From positions 1-64,000 of the forward strand of contig JALJCO010003102.1 of the NCBI GenBank assembly GCA_023101725.1: a DNA stretch of 64,000 nt. Direction: 5' to 3'. The stretch is from Atherinomorus stipes (lineage: Eukaryota; Chordata; Actinopteri; Atheriniformes; Atherinidae). The notes under the pieces are model-generated. The model was not told the DNA's origin. It saw nothing but the letters and a program-made list of their open reading frames with translations, and ran no database searches. This document shows, in pieces, positions 63,726-64,000 of this stretch (position 1 is its first letter; every line of letters begins with the position of its first letter). A program made the translations under genes and the position numbers.

Positions 63726-64000
63726 TGTGACATACTGAGGGATGGTGATGAAACAACCTCAGTAGATAAACTGATAAATAATACCCAGGTTTCCTCAGCT
63801 CATTTCCTTTGATTGACTCAAGCTCACACTTAAAGGGAAATGAACCTGGGCAGGAGTGACAAGCCTATTTTATGTAATGCATTGTGGGCTTCTTAGGACC
63901 TCATATTTGTGCTTGCTGTCTGAAAAAAGCCACCATCCTCTTTCGTAGGAGTAGTTAATGAAGTGTGTTTCTGGGCTCTGTTGGCAGTTTGACAAAATCT
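63726..64000. other. No gene recognised
   Basis: Short unannotated end of the window. Confidence 0.5.

Overview
This 64 kb window looks like a stretch of a teleost fish nuclear genome lying between genes, or inside a very large intron. It is AT-rich by eye, every long open frame is short or compositional, and no tRNA, rRNA or convincing host exon is visible. The fish assignment rests on the repeats: a decayed Tc1-type transposase, CR1/L2-type non-LTR fragments with fish-style (GATTT)n, (ATT)n or (TGAC)n tails, a gag-like fragment, short hAT-type elements with 8-bp or CA(G)-type ends, and many short non-autonomous DNA transposons. I cannot name the species.

Layout. From 1 to 7 kb there is mostly unrecognised single-copy DNA plus one candidate element (1387-2285). 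From 7 to 19 kb lie several short DNA transposons: 7020-7599, 10405-10627, 13081-13709, 16427-16765 and 18253-18899. From 19 to 23 kb there is a dense cluster: a repeat of about 1.1 kb, an element with perfect 18-bp inverted ends (20481-21474), a hAT end, and a foldback element (22060-22708) apparently nested in an older element. A Tc1 relic occupies 24573-25455 and a short retroposon with an 11-bp target duplication lies at 25769-25896. From 28.6 to 33.7 kb there are more DNA elements, including one carrying a TATA-box-like module (31155-31428) and one built of CGTTTTTCG palindromes (33569-33725). The stretch 34-43 kb is repeat-poor apart from an element end and a reverse-transcriptase fragment (40500-40930). 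From 43.5 to 46.6 kb there are two blocks of highly abnormal composition, the first an adenine-free G-rich run joined to about 400 A, probably assembly artefacts. The last 15 kb again carries many DNA transposon copies, ending in a pair of abutting elements (61732-62364 and 62361-63485) and a 201-bp hAT-type palindrome.

The most coherent pattern is that about nine different short element families in this one window end in the same TTAA|AG boundary, suggesting a shared TTAA-targeting transposition machinery (Kolobok- or piggyBac-type by target site; not proven). Since no host gene was found, nothing can be said about gene cooperation. All identifications come from reading the sequence and remembered repeat patterns; no database was searched.
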